DNA of 64,000 nt from [Mycobacterium] crassicus (lineage in GTDB: Bacteria; Actinomycetota; Actinomycetes; Mycobacteriales; Mycobacteriaceae): assembly GCF_020181615.1 (NCBI RefSeq), contig NZ_CP084029.1, positions 2,744,640-2,808,639 on the forward strand. Direction: 5' to 3'. Below the pieces are notes generated by a model. The model had not been told where the DNA came from and made no database searches. It was given only the letters and a program-made list of their open reading frames with translations. The translations under genes and the position numbers were made by a program. Below are positions 1 to 8,898 of this stretch, one piece after another. How positions within the stretch are numbered: position 1 is the stretch's first letter; every line of letters begins with the position of its first letter.

Positions 1-511
<511 letters not shown>

Positions 512-609
512 GCCTTCAGGAATACCACGGACGCCCGACTGGGAATTGCCCGACGCGACACCCGAGATTCACGTGGCGGGATTCCCGCTCGGCGCGCAGC
601 GGCAACGCC

Positions 610-1719
610 TCAGCGGTGCACGATCACCCCGCGGATGTTCTTGCCGTCGCGCAGATCCTGGTAGCCCTCGTTGACCTGCTCCAGGGTGTAGCGGCGGGTG
701 ACCAACTCGTCGAGCTTGAGCTGTCCGGCATCGTAGAGCCGCAGCAGCCGCACGATGTCGTACTGCGGGTTGGCCCCGCCGAACAGGGTGCCTTTGATGG
801 TCTTGCCGAACAGGGCCAGCATGGTGCCCGACACCTGCACGTCGAGGTCCTCCAGGCGGGCCATCGCCGCGATGACGACGGTGCCGCCCTTGCCGATCGT
901 GTTGATCGCCGCGGTCGTGACGGCCAACCCCAGGTCGCCGACGGTGATCAGCGCCTGGTCGGCCATTTGCCCCCAGGTCAGCTCAGCGACCTTCTCCATC
1001 GCCTCATCGGCGGTGGCGAACGCGTGGGTGGCCCCGAGTCTGAGTGCGGTGTCGCGCTTGAACTCCACCGGGTCGACGGCCACCACGTACTTGGCCCCGG
1101 CGTGCGCGGCGCCCTGCACCGCGTTGATGCCGACGCCGCCGATGCCGTAGACCACCACGGTGTCCCCGGCCCGCACCCCGCCGTCGTAGTTGGCCGTCGC
1201 CCAGCCGGTGGGCACTCCGCAGCCCGCCAGCACCGCGGTCTCCAGCGGCAGCCAGTCATCGACCTTGACCACCGAGTGCTGCGAGATCGTCGCTCGCTCG
1301 GAGAAGGTGCCCAGCATGCAGAAGCCGCCGTAATCGGTGCCACCCGAATGGAATCGGAACGTGCCGTCGGGCATACATCCCTCCAGGATGGTGGCACCCA
1401 TGTCGCACAGGTTCTGCCGGCCGGTGGAGCAGTACCGGCAGCTGCCGCAGCTCGGGATGAAGCAGCACACCACGTGATCACCGGGTTTGACCTTGGTGAC
1501 GCCGGGGCCGACGTCCTCGATGATCCCGGAGCCCTCGTGTCCCCCGACGATCGGGAACCGGTTCGGCCAGTCGCCGTCGGCCACGTGCAGATCCGAATGG
1601 CACAGCCCGGCGGCGGTGAACTTGATCAGCACCTCGCCCGGGCCGGGCCCGTCGAGGTCCAGCTCCATGATCTCGAAGGGCTGGTTGGGCGCATGCGCCA
1701 CGGCAGCAATTGTTTTCAT
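610..1719 (-). CDS. NDMA-type zinc-dependent alcohol dehydrogenase (AdhD-like)
   Basis: Medium-chain zinc alcohol dehydrogenase of 369 residues, oxidising alcohols to aldehydes with tightly bound NAD. The catalytic-zinc region GLCHSD and GGHEGSG lies near residues 37-70. The structural-zinc cysteines appear in the CGSCRYC segment, followed by NLCDMGATILEG, which is typical of the mycobacterial NDMA-dependent group. The Rossmann motif is GIGGVG near residue 185. ATG at 1719 (MKTIAAV) matches the family N-terminus; a longer in-frame extension upstream is antisense-like sequence. It resembles M. tuberculosis AdhD in length and motifs. The physiological substrate and the native electron acceptor are unknown. 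Confidence 0.85.
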   Translation of the reverse strand: MKTIAAVAHAPNQPFEIMELDLDGPGPGEVLIKFTAAGLCHSDLHVADGDWPNRFPIVGGHEGSGIIEDVGPGVTKVKPGDHVVCCFIPSCGSCRYCSTGRQNLCDMGATILEGCMPDGTFRFHSGGTDYGGFCMLGTFSERATISQHSVVKVDDWLPLETAVLAGCGVPTGWATANYDGGVRAGDTVVVYGIGGVGINAVQGAAHAGAKYVVAVDPVEFKRDTALRLGATHAFATADEAMEKVAELTWGQMADQALITVGDLGLAVTTAAINTIGKGGTVVIAAMARLEDLDVQVSGTMLALFGKTIKGTLFGGANPQYDIVRLLRLYDAGQLKLDELVTRRYTLEQVNEGYQDLRDGKNIRGVIVHR

Positions 1720-1760
1720 GCCAACCATCCAACCGGCTCGAGGGCCTGCGGTGGCTCGAT

Positions 1761-2609
1761 TCAGCCGGATTGACGCGGTTGCGTCACGAAGTCGATCAAT
1801 TCCTCGACGCGGCCGATCAGCTCCGGCTCCAGGTCGGTCCAATCCCGCACCCGCCCGCGGATGCGCTGCCAGGCCGCGGCGATGTCGGCCTGGCCGGCGT
1901 GCGGCCAGTCCAGCGCCGCACAGATGCCGTGTTTCCACTCCACGTTCCGCGGGATCGTCGGCCACCTCTTCAACCCGAGCCGGCCCGGCTTGACCGCCTG
2001 CCAGATGTCGACGTAGGGATGTCCGACGATCAGGGTGTGCGCGCCAGCGGGTCCGCGGCGCACCGCCTCGGCGATCCGGGTCTCCTTGGAGCCGGCCACC
2101 AGATGGTCGACCAGCACCCCGAGTCGGCGCCCAGGCCCGGGCTGGAAGTCGGCCACGATGCCGGCCAGATCGTCGATGCCGCCGAGGTATTCGACCACCA
2201 CACCTTCGATACGCAGGTCATCTCCCCAGACCTGCTCGACGAGCTCGGCGTCGTGGCGGCCCTCGACGTAGATCCGGCTGGCCAGCGCCACCTTCGCGCG
2301 GCCCCCCGGCACCGCCACCGAACCCGACGCGGTGCGCCCGGGCGCGGCGGGGGCCGAGGGCCGCGGTTCGGTCAGGATCACCGGTTTGCCGTCGATCAGA
2401 TAGCCGGGGCCGACCGGGAAACCACGGGTGCGGCCGTGGCGGTCTTCGAGGTCCATCCGGCCGTACTCCACCCGGACGATCGCGCCCACATAGCCGGTCT
2501 GGGCGTCCTCGACCACCATCCCGAGTTGTAGCGGCACCTCGGTGGAACGGATCCTGCGGGCGGCGTGCGGGTTACTGGAGAGGATGTCGGTCCCATAGCG
2601 GTCGGCCAC
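1761..2609 (-). CDS. DUF3097 family protein
   Basis: A 282-residue soluble protein with no signal peptide or membrane segment. The N-terminal 80 residues resemble a small beta-barrel (VEDAQTGYVGAIVRVEYGRM). The central and C-terminal parts contain the conserved stretches YVEGRHDAELVE and HLVAGSKE, together with HTLIVGHPYVDIWQAV. These match the actinobacterial DUF3097 family, whose function is not established; the acidic and histidine positions vaguely recall TOPRIM-like folds, but that is speculation. It lies 41 bases upstream of the alcohol dehydrogenase on the same strand, so co-transcription is possible. Confidence 0.75.
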   Translation of the reverse strand: MADRYGTDILSSNPHAARRIRSTEVPLQLGMVVEDAQTGYVGAIVRVEYGRMDLEDRHGRTRGFPVGPGYLIDGKPVILTEPRPSAPAAPGRTASGSVAVPGGRAKVALASRIYVEGRHDAELVEQVWGDDLRIEGVVVEYLGGIDDLAGIVADFQPGPGRRLGVLVDHLVAGSKETRIAEAVRRGPAGAHTLIVGHPYVDIWQAVKPGRLGLKRWPTIPRNVEWKHGICAALDWPHAGQADIAAAWQRIRGRVRDWTDLEPELIGRVEELIDFVTQPRQSG

Positions 2610-2764
2610 CCGAGCGAGCCTAGGTCGCCGGAGATGCGTTGGACGTGAGGCTGGAGCGCGATTCCGGCGAATCTTTCCTCACGGGCCCCTCGGCGCCCGG
2701 CATGCGGGCGGCAACTTCACACAGGCCTCATCTGCACCAGCAATAACATTAGCCACTCAAAATT

Positions 2765-2781
2765 CTCTTAATTATTAAGAG
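2765..2781. promoter_or_regulatory. Perfect 8-bp inverted repeat in rpf leader
   Basis: CTCTTAAT and ATTAAGAG flank a single T, giving a perfect 17-base dyad at the upstream edge of the AT-rich island. It could be an operator half-site pair. As RNA it could form only a very tight structure, so a DNA-binding role is more likely. Confidence 0.4.
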
Positions 2782-2891
2782 ATCTCTCGCAACATACGTA
2801 TCAATAACAACTCTATCAACTCTAATAACTATAGTTCACTTCTAGCTCAACTAAATCAATAAACTCATTTGTATCGTTAGGTGTTCAAAAT

Positions 2892-2913
2892 GTGCAATTT
2901 CATCAATTTGCAC
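2892..2913. promoter_or_regulatory. GTGCAA...TTGCAC dyad upstream of rpf
   Basis: Six-base arms separated by ten bases lie about 50 bases before the rpf start; the arms extend to 8 of 9 matches. The size and position suit a dimeric repressor or activator site near the promoter. No regulator is identified. Confidence 0.4.
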
Positions 2914-2962
2914 GTTATGCTCGTTTACCTCACTGATATACAACTATCACGGAGGTTGTGAT

Positions 2963-3391
2963 ATGCACCGGAACACGACACGGCGTGTCGTGCAGCGCGG
3001 AACCCGGCACCTCACGTGGGCCGCATCCGGGCTGGTCACCGGGGGGATTGTGGGCGCACTGCTGGCGTCGGCCGGTATTGCCCACGCGGACGCCAACATG
3101 ATGGGCTGGGACGCGGTCGCCCAATGCGAATCGGGCGGTAACTGGGCCGCCGATACCGGCAACGGTTTCTACGGCGGCCTGCAGTTCAAGCCGTCGACCT
3201 GGCACGCATTCGGCGGCGTGGGGTCACCGGCGAAGGCGTCGCGGGAGGAACAGATCGCAGTCGCCACTCGGGTGCTGGACGAACAGGGACCCTACGCCTG
3301 GCCGAAATGCGGTCCGGGACGGGTATTCCCATCCTCGGTGAAGGGCTGGGTGCCGCCGGCGATGCGCAGCCTGCTCAAACCGTTCTGGTGA
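2963..3391 (+). CDS. Resuscitation-promoting factor (Rpf family), secreted cell-wall lytic enzyme
   Basis: A 142-residue protein with a Sec signal peptide (positively charged N-terminus, hydrophobic stretch 20-40, cleavage near AHA-DA). The Rpf transglycosylase-like domain spans about 46-120: [13 protein letters not shown] with catalytic Glu56, then [14 protein letters not shown], and Cys55/Cys116 positioned to form the family disulfide. Rpf proteins cleave peptidoglycan and stimulate regrowth of dormant cells. It is short, like RpfC, RpfD or RpfE, without the long proline-rich region of RpfA. GGAGGT at 2951-2956 sets the ATG. The AT-rich leader suggests unusual control. Assignment to one Rpf paralogue is not possible by eye. 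Confidence 0.9.
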   Translation: MHRNTTRRVVQRGTRHLTWAASGLVTGGIVGALLASAGIAHADANMMGWDAVAQCESGGNWAADTGNGFYGGLQFKPSTWHAFGGVGSPAKASREEQIAVATRVLDEQGPYAWPKCGPGRVFPSSVKGWVPPAMRSLLKPFW

Positions 3392-3397
3392 GACCGG

Positions 3398-3805
3398 TCA
3401 GTTGGGCGTCAGCACCGCCTGAGTTTGGGTGACCCGGGCCACCGGCTTTCCACGGTCGTCGGTGAGGTCGGTCTGTACGACGATCGTCGTACGCCCGACG
3501 TGCAGGGGGATGCTGGTCGCGCTGACGGTGCCCGCCCGCACCGCCCGGAAGAAATTCGTCTTCGATTCGATCGTCGAGGTGCTGGCACCCTCGGGCAGAT
3601 TCGCGACCGCACACACCGCGCCGACGGTGTCGGCGAACGCCATCAGCGCTCCCCCGTGCAGGATTCCGGCGGTGGTGCACCGCTCCTGTGCCCATGCCAT
3701 GGTGGCGCCCACCTGTTGCGGGGCCAGTTCGGTGACCTCGATCTGCAGGGCCGTCGCGAACGGCATGCTGGCGACCACCATCCGGGCGAACTCGGCAGAA
3801 TCCAT
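3398..3805 (-). CDS. PaaI-type hotdog thioesterase
   Basis: A 135-residue single hotdog domain. The signature helix region ILHGGALMAFADTVGAVCAV (about 48-67) supplies the usual active-site Gly/Asp environment, and TIESKTNFFRAVRAG with a basic tail is typical of PaaI and YdiI-like acyl-CoA thioesterases. The likely role is hydrolysis of an aromatic or short-chain acyl-CoA; the substrate is unknown. It is convergent with rpf, with only six bases between the stop codons. Confidence 0.8.
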   Translation of the reverse strand: MDSAEFARMVVASMPFATALQIEVTELAPQQVGATMAWAQERCTTAGILHGGALMAFADTVGAVCAVANLPEGASTSTIESKTNFFRAVRAGTVSATSIPLHVGRTTIVVQTDLTDDRGKPVARVTQTQAVLTPN

Positions 3806-3852
3806 GCCTGCCAGCCTTGCGGACAGTGGCGCCGATGTCTACGGCGGCAGCC

Positions 3853-5634
3853 TCAGCCCGGTTGTGGCGCCGCGGGAACGGCATCCATGCCGGACTCCTT
3901 GCGCTGCGCCGCGGTGATCGGCGCCGGGGCGTCGGTCAGCGGGTCGATACCGCCGCCGGACTTCGGGAACGCGATGACTTCGCGGATCGAGTCCACCCCG
4001 GCCAGCAGCGCCACCACCCGGTCCCAGCCGAACGCCAGCCCGCCGTGCGGCGGTGCGCCGAAGCTGAACGCGTCCAACAGGAAGCCGAACTTTTCGGCTA
4101 CCTCGGCTGCGCCCAAGCCCATCACCTTGAAGACCTGCTGCTGAATGTCGCGGCGGTGGATACGAATCGATCCGCCGCCGATCTCGTTGCCGTTGCAGAC
4201 CACGTCGTAGGCGTCGGCCAGCACCGAACCGGGGTCGGATTCGACTTGGGCGGCATGTTCGGGTTTGGGCGAGGTGAACGCGTGGTGCACCGCGGTCCAG
4301 GCGCCGGAGCCGACGGCGACATCCCCGGCCGCGGTGGCGTCGCCGGCGGGCTCGAACAGCGGCGGGTCGACCACCCAGGTGAACGCCCAGGCGTTCGGGT
4401 CGATCAGGTCCAGGCGGCGGGCGATCTCGCCGCGGGCCGCGCCCAGCAGCGCCCGAGAGGGCTTGACCGGCCCTGCCGCAAAGAAGATGCAGTCACCCGG
4501 GTTGGCGCCGACATGACCGGCCAGCCCGGCCCGCTCGGCGTCGGTGAGGTTCTTGGCGACCGGCCCGGACAGCTCGCCGTCCTCGCCGACCAACACATAG
4601 GCAAGGCCTTTGGCCCCGCGCTGCTTGGCCCACTCCTGCCAACCGTCCAGGGTGCGCCGCGGCTGCGACGCCCCGCCCGGCATGACGACCGCACCCACGT
4701 AGGGGGCCTGGAAGACCCGGAAAGTGGTGTCGGAGAAGAACTCTGTGCACTCCACCAGTTCCAGGCCGAACCGCAGGTCGGGCTTGTCCGAGCCGAACCG
4801 GCGCATCGCGTCGGCGTAGCTCATCCGCGGCAGCGGGGTCGGCAGGTCGTAGCCGATCAGCGCCCACAACGCCTTGAGCACCTGCTCGGCGATGCCGATC
4901 ACGTCCTCGGAGTCGACGAAGCTCATCTCCAGGTCCAGCTGGGTGAACTCGGGCTGGCGGTCGGCGCGGAAGTCCTCGTCCCGGTAGCAGCGGGCGATCT
5001 GGTAGTAGCGCTCCATGCCGGCCACCATCAGCAGCTGCTTGAACAGCTGGGGGCTCTGCGGCAAGGCGTAGAACGAGCCGGGCTGCAGCCGAGCGGGCAC
5101 CAGGAAGTCGCGCGCGCCCTCGGGTGTGGAGCGGGTCAGCGTGGGGGTTTCGATCTCGACGAAATCCTGCTCCGCCAGCACCGCCCGGGCAGCCGCGTTG
5201 ACCTTCGAGCGCAGCCGCAGCGCGGCGCCGGGGCCGTTCTCGCGACGCAGGTCCAGGTAGCGGTGCCGCAGCCGGGCCTCTTCGCCGGCCGCTTCGTCGA
5301 GTTGGAACGGCAGCGGCGCCGCCTCGTTGAGCACGGTCAGCTCGGTCGCGTTGACCTCGATGGCGCCGGTGGGCAGGTCCGGGTTCTCATTCCCAGTCGG
5401 CCGCACCTCGACGACGCCGGTGACCGCCACACAGAACTCGGCACGCAGGCGGTGGGCCTGCTCCAGCACCGCCGCATCGCGGAACACCACCTGCGCCACC
5501 CCGGAGGCGTCGCGCAGGTCGATGAAGATGACTCCGCCGTGGTCACGTCGGCGAGCCACCCAGCCGGCCAGCGTCACGCTCAATCCGGCGTCGGTGGCCC
5601 GCAATGAACCGGCGTCGTGGCTGCGCAACACCAA
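3853..5634 (-). CDS. aspS: Aspartyl-tRNA synthetase
   Basis: Class II synthetase of 593 residues charging tRNA-Asp, and by family knowledge also tRNA-Asn in mycobacteria, because the nondiscriminating form feeds GatCAB. Order: OB-fold anticodon-binding domain (1-105, [15 protein letters not shown]), class II motif 2 region [20 protein letters not shown] near 220, the bacterial GAD insertion (about 300-430), and motif 3 [15 protein letters not shown] near 550. Length and sequence closely match M. tuberculosis AspS (596 residues). It is divergent from the membrane protein at 5742, with about 107 bases between them serving as promoter space. Confidence 0.97.
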   Translation of the reverse strand: MVLRSHDAGSLRATDAGLSVTLAGWVARRRDHGGVIFIDLRDASGVAQVVFRDAAVLEQAHRLRAEFCVAVTGVVEVRPTGNENPDLPTGAIEVNATELTVLNEAAPLPFQLDEAAGEEARLRHRYLDLRRENGPGAALRLRSKVNAAARAVLAEQDFVEIETPTLTRSTPEGARDFLVPARLQPGSFYALPQSPQLFKQLLMVAGMERYYQIARCYRDEDFRADRQPEFTQLDLEMSFVDSEDVIGIAEQVLKALWALIGYDLPTPLPRMSYADAMRRFGSDKPDLRFGLELVECTEFFSDTTFRVFQAPYVGAVVMPGGASQPRRTLDGWQEWAKQRGAKGLAYVLVGEDGELSGPVAKNLTDAERAGLAGHVGANPGDCIFFAAGPVKPSRALLGAARGEIARRLDLIDPNAWAFTWVVDPPLFEPAGDATAAGDVAVGSGAWTAVHHAFTSPKPEHAAQVESDPGSVLADAYDVVCNGNEIGGGSIRIHRRDIQQQVFKVMGLGAAEVAEKFGFLLDAFSFGAPPHGGLAFGWDRVVALLAGVDSIREVIAFPKSGGGIDPLTDAPAPITAAQRKESGMDAVPAAPQPG

Positions 5635-5741
5635 AGGGCCCCTTTGCTCGAAGACGGTCGAATAACGGTTCGACCGTCGCCAATACTAGAGCCAACGCGC
5701 TGCCCTGCCCCGCGCCGGTCGGTGCTCTAAGCTGGCTCACT

Positions 5742-6830
5742 GTGACCAACGGCACCGATGACCTCGACTTCGACTACGACGACGAGGAGTACGAGGAAGA
5801 AGACGCCTCGCCTAAGCAAACCAACAGCCTCAAATGGGGGCTGGCCGCCGTGGTCGTATTGGCCGTGGTCGCACTGGTATTGGTGGCCGTGGTGTTGCTG
5901 GGTGGCGACCCCGGCAAGGGCAACGCCGACGGCGCCGCCTCCAGCCGTAACGCCGCCTCGGGCGTCGCCAGCGCAGAAGACACCGGGCCGGTCTCGATCA
6001 TCATCACCGACCCCAGCTGCACCGCCTGGAGCTCGATCAGCAGCAATCTGTCCAACACGCTGTCGCTGTTGGGACACGGCAAGTTCAGCGAACGCGATCA
6101 GTCGATCCCGGCCACGGCGTGGACCGACGAACAGAAGAAGGAGTACCTGGCCGCCGGGCAGGTGGTGCGCAACGCCGCCGCCCAGACCGTCGGCCTGGTG
6201 AAGCTGACCCCACACCGGGCCATGCGGGAGCTCTACGAACAGTTCATCGCCTACGCCCGCGCCTTCGTCGAGCACATCCCCACCTACACCGCGCGCGACG
6301 CCGCGTTGGCAGGCACCGCACACAGCGCCGCGTCGGCGTTGGCCGCGATCTGCGCGGCGGCCAACAACGGGTCGGCGGCGGCCCGCGGGCCGCTGGTCGA
6401 GGCCCAGACCACGCCCAGCAAGGTCGCCTCGCCCGGCAACCCGACCAACCCGCAGCGGTACCTGACCGGCCCCAACTCGGTCTGCGGCGACTGGAAGGCC
6501 GCCCTGGACAAGTTCGGCGTCGACACCGCCGAGTGGACGGAGATCGACCCCAGCATCCCCGGGACCTACTGGAACCCCCAGCAGAAGGCGGTCAACCTGG
6601 CCGTCGGACCCATCATGATCAGCCTGGCCAACAAGATGCAGCAGTTGGGCCGCCGCAGCAACAACCCCACCCTGCAGGACTTCGCGGAACTGTCCGCGCA
6701 GTACCGGCGGGCGTTCGTGCTGGCGCTGCCGACCTACGACCCGACTGACAACTATCTGGCCAATGCCGCGACGTTCCTGTCCACCACGGTGCTCGGTGGG
6801 TGCGCGTCGACGGGGACGGCCGGCGGGTAA
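5742..6830 (+). CDS. Membrane-anchored protein with two related ~110-residue extracytoplasmic domains
   Basis: A 362-residue protein. An acidic cytoplasmic head (DDLDFDYDDEEYEEEDA) is followed by one transmembrane helix (about 31-55) and a low-complexity linker. Two copies of a helical domain follow (about 88-205 and 245-358), each beginning C-x-x-W and containing an IP.T.W...Q(K) segment, a middle A..A helix and an AFV..(I/L)PTY motif, with cysteines at the borders. I know no named function. GTG at 5742 was chosen because upstream in-frame codons run into the aspS promoter space. Similar Cys-bounded helical repeats occur in mycobacterial cell-envelope proteins, but that comparison is loose. 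Confidence 0.7.
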   Translation: MTNGTDDLDFDYDDEEYEEEDASPKQTNSLKWGLAAVVVLAVVALVLVAVVLLGGDPGKGNADGAASSRNAASGVASAEDTGPVSIIITDPSCTAWSSISSNLSNTLSLLGHGKFSERDQSIPATAWTDEQKKEYLAAGQVVRNAAAQTVGLVKLTPHRAMRELYEQFIAYARAFVEHIPTYTARDAALAGTAHSAASALAAICAAANNGSAAARGPLVEAQTTPSKVASPGNPTNPQRYLTGPNSVCGDWKAALDKFGVDTAEWTEIDPSIPGTYWNPQQKAVNLAVGPIMISLANKMQQLGRRSNNPTLQDFAELSAQYRRAFVLALPTYDPTDNYLANAATFLSTTVLGGCASTGTAGG

Positions 6831-6860
6831 GCCGCCGCGTCCCTCAAGCTCACTCGAAGT

Positions 6861-6925
6861 GCGTCGAGTGTGCGGTTCTGTACGGTGACGCCGGCGCGTC
6901 GCGTACGCCGCCGCACACTCGGCGC
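6861..6925. terminator. 15-bp inverted repeat in the 3' intergenic region
   Basis: GCGTCGAGTGTGCGG (6861-6875) pairs with 6911-6925 at 14 of 15 positions; the exception is a possible G-U wobble. The loop is about 35 bases. It lies just upstream of an even stronger hairpin, so the two may act together, or this one may be a dispersed intergenic palindrome. Confidence 0.5.
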
Positions 6926-6944
6926 ATTTTCATCTCCCACAACG

Positions 6945-6982
6945 CAAGAACCGGCGCAGCCCAGTGGCTGCGCCGGTTCTTG
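6945..6982. terminator. Perfect 17-bp stem, tetraloop, bidirectional terminator
   Basis: A perfect 17-base stem (6945-6961 with 6966-6982) closes a CAGT loop. It sits between the convergent membrane-protein gene and the Esx cassette, so it can end transcripts from both sides. There is no long U tract, as is usual for mycobacterial terminators. Confidence 0.8.
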
Positions 6983-6998
6983 ATGGAGTCTGGTTTGC

Positions 6999-7283
6999 TC
7001 AGGCCCAGCTGGAGCCGACGGAGGCGTCGGTGTTGGCCATGTTGTTACCGGCCGTCTGCACCTTCTGACCGTGAGCATTGGCCTGCTCATAGATCACCGC
7101 GAAGTTGCGACCCAACTGGGACACGAACTCCTGGCAAGCCACCGAACCCGAACCACCCCAGAAATCACCGGCAGCGAGCACATCGTGCACGATCGCCTGG
7201 TGCTCCGCCTCCAACGAAGCCGCCTGGGCGCGGATCAGCGCACCGTGAGCGTTGACATCACCGAACTGGTAATTAATCGACAT
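6999..7283 (-). CDS. WXG100 protein, EsxN/EsxI/EsxL type (ESX-5 secreted)
   Basis: A 94-residue secreted helical-hairpin protein of the Mtb9.9 group. The start SINYQFGDVNAHGALIRAQA, the central WGG turn (FWGGSGSVACQEF) and the end NNMANTDASVGSSWA closely match EsxN and its paralogues. It would pair with the EsxM-like partner encoded 19 bases upstream and leave the cell through ESX-5. It is the last gene of the PE-PPE-Esx-Esx cassette. The near-identical family prevents naming a single paralogue. Confidence 0.92.
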   Translation of the reverse strand: MSINYQFGDVNAHGALIRAQAASLEAEHQAIVHDVLAAGDFWGGSGSVACQEFVSQLGRNFAVIYEQANAHGQKVQTAGNNMANTDASVGSSWA

Positions 7284-7302
7284 AGCTCGATCTCCCCTTC
7301 TG

Positions 7303-7602
7303 CTAGCTGCCCGACAGGATCTGCTGCGAAGCAGCTTCCTGGCTCTCGTAGTGGTTGGCGTCGCGGATCAGACCATCACGCACACCGTGCAGCATGGTCA
7401 CGATGTTGCGGAACGCGGTCTGCATCTGCCCCATGGTGTCCATCGAGGTCCGCTCGGCCAGACCACCCCAGCCCGCACCCGAGATGTTCGTCGAAGACGC
7501 CCACATCCGACGCGCCTCATCCTCCACCGTCTGCGCGTGCACATCGAAACGACCCGCCATCGCACGCATCGCGTCCGGATCCGTCATAAAACGTGTTGCC
7601 AT
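7303..7602 (-). CDS. WXG100 protein, EsxM/EsxJ/EsxK type (QILSS group)
   Basis: A 99-residue partner of the downstream EsxN-like protein. It begins [18 protein letters not shown], has the WGG turn in [10 protein letters not shown] near residue 45, and ends with the characteristic QQILSGS that gives the QILSS subfamily its name. These proteins form 1:1 heterodimers with EsxN-type partners. The C-terminal helix [11 protein letters not shown] carries a Y-x-x-x-(D/E)-like secretion signal. It is third in the cassette, 79 bases after the PPE gene. Confidence 0.92.
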   Translation of the reverse strand: MATRFMTDPDAMRAMAGRFDVHAQTVEDEARRMWASSTNISGAGWGGLAERTSMDTMGQMQTAFRNIVTMLHGVRDGLIRDANHYESQEAASQQILSGS

Positions 7603-7681
7603 GATTTTCTCCCTCTCGCTTGGAATTCGTTGTGGTGCCGGGCGCCGGCCCGGCGGTCACGTTTGTGTCAAGCCCCTTCCG

Positions 7682-8884
7682 CTACCCACCCGCCGGCGAA
7701 CGGGGCATAACTTTCGGGGCCTTGGCGGCGACCGCACCGAGTCCGCGTCCGGCCATCGCGCCCATCAGCGCGTTGCCGAACGGGCCGCCGGGCATTCCCG
7801 ACGTCGCCGACATGGTCTGGATCGGGGCGCTGACGGTGGTGGCCGGCAGCACCGGGGCTGCGCGGACCATGCCGTCGGCGGCCATCGACCAGGCTTGCGG
7901 AACCTTCAGCGCGCCCATCGAGGCGGCCTGGCCGAGCTTGGCGGAGATGGCGTTGGTGGCCGAGGAGAAGTGGCCTGCCAGCACACCGACCGCGCCTTGC
8001 AGCTTGTCGTTGACGAAGTCGCCGATCTGGGTCATCAGGGTACCGGTGCCGCCCGCGCCGACGGCCTGTCCGGCCAGCGCGCCCGTCGCACCGGTGGCCG
8101 CACCCATACGGGCCAGCTGCGGCAGCATCATGAGCATGCGCATGCCCATCATGCCGAAGGAGCTGCCCATGCTCAATGGCGATGAGATCGTGTTGATCGA
8201 GGTGGCCGCCATCTTTGCGCCGAGCAGCCCCGCCGGAAGACCGGCAGCGTCGAGCAGCCCACCGACGGTGGACAGGTCATAGCCGCCGGTGCCGGGGGTG
8301 GTGGGAGTTCCACCGGTGCCCGGATTCGGGCCTCCCTCGGCCGACCCCGGCTGGGTGGCCTGGGCGGAGTTCGGCGGCGACGACTGGGGCTGCATCAGGT
8401 TGTTGTTGGCCTGGGCCGAGCTGTTGTAGGTGTCCATCGCAACGCCGTCTTGGGCCCACATTGCCTCGTATTGAGCCTCGGTCGCCGCGATCGCCGGGGT
8501 GTTCTGCCCGAAGAAGTTCGTCGAGATCAACGCCAGCAGCATCGCCCGGTTGGCCGCGATCACCGGCGGCGGCACCGAACCGGCGCGGGCGGCCTCGAAC
8601 AGCCCGGCCGCCTGGGTGGCCAACGCCGCGTTCTGGGCGGCCGTGGTCGACGCCTGCTGCAGCCACGCCACGTAGGGCGCGACCGAGGCGGTCGCCGCCG
8701 CGGAGCCAGCTCCGGTCCACGTCGAACTCAGGTTGGTGACCACCGACTGGGTGGCCGTCGCCGAGGTCGACAGTTCGGCGGCCAGGTTGGTCCAGGCGGC
8801 CGCCGCCTCCAGCAGGGGCGACGAGCCGGGGCCGGTGTAAATCAAGCCGGAGTTGATCTCCGGCGGAAAGATACTGAAGCTCAT
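7682..8884 (-). CDS. PPE family protein, SVP-like subgroup
   Basis: A 400-residue protein. The N-terminal PPE domain (about 1-175) has the PPE signature in SIFPPEINSGLIYTGPGS and a WTG turn near residue 55. A Gly/Pro/Thr-rich segment follows (about 180-215), then a Met- and Gly-rich C-terminal half ending PRSPAGG. GALKVPQAW is a variant of the Gly-x-x-SVP-x-x-W motif of the PPE-SVP subgroup, to which the PPE18 and PPE26 types belong. It forms a heterodimer with the PE protein encoded 14 bases upstream and is expected to be exported by ESX-5 to the cell surface. Confidence 0.9.
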   Translation of the reverse strand: MSFSIFPPEINSGLIYTGPGSSPLLEAAAAWTNLAAELSTSATATQSVVTNLSSTWTGAGSAAATASVAPYVAWLQQASTTAAQNAALATQAAGLFEAARAGSVPPPVIAANRAMLLALISTNFFGQNTPAIAATEAQYEAMWAQDGVAMDTYNSSAQANNNLMQPQSSPPNSAQATQPGSAEGGPNPGTGGTPTTPGTGGYDLSTVGGLLDAAGLPAGLLGAKMAATSINTISSPLSMGSSFGMMGMRMLMMLPQLARMGAATGATGALAGQAVGAGGTGTLMTQIGDFVNDKLQGAVGVLAGHFSSATNAISAKLGQAASMGALKVPQAWSMAADGMVRAAPVLPATTVSAPIQTMSATSGMPGGPFGNALMGAMAGRGLGAVAAKAPKVMPRSPAGG

Positions 8885-8898
8885 CTATACGCCCCGAC

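Larger units (their letters stand above)
2735..2950. promoter_or_regulatory. AT-rich intergenic island upstream of rpf
   Basis: Between the DUF3097 gene and rpf the base composition changes abruptly: roughly 2745-2945 is mostly A and T in a genome that is otherwise about two-thirds GC. There is no open reading frame of note. It holds a 17-base palindrome (2765-2781) and a second dyad (2892-2913), and it ends at a strong ribosome binding site. A long 5' leader or silencing-protein (Lsr2-type) target is a reasonable inference. No named riboswitch consensus was recognised. Confidence 0.6.

Noticed and set aside
616..1773. Long plus-strand frame opposite the alcohol dehydrogenase
   Set aside because: It is antisense to a gene with full catalytic motifs; high-GC codon bias creates such frames, and the translation is Gly/Arg/His-rich with no domain.
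3817..5607. 596-codon plus-strand frame opposite aspS
   Set aside because: Antisense to aspS; residues are low-complexity Arg/Gly/Gln with no fold, and no ribosome binding site.
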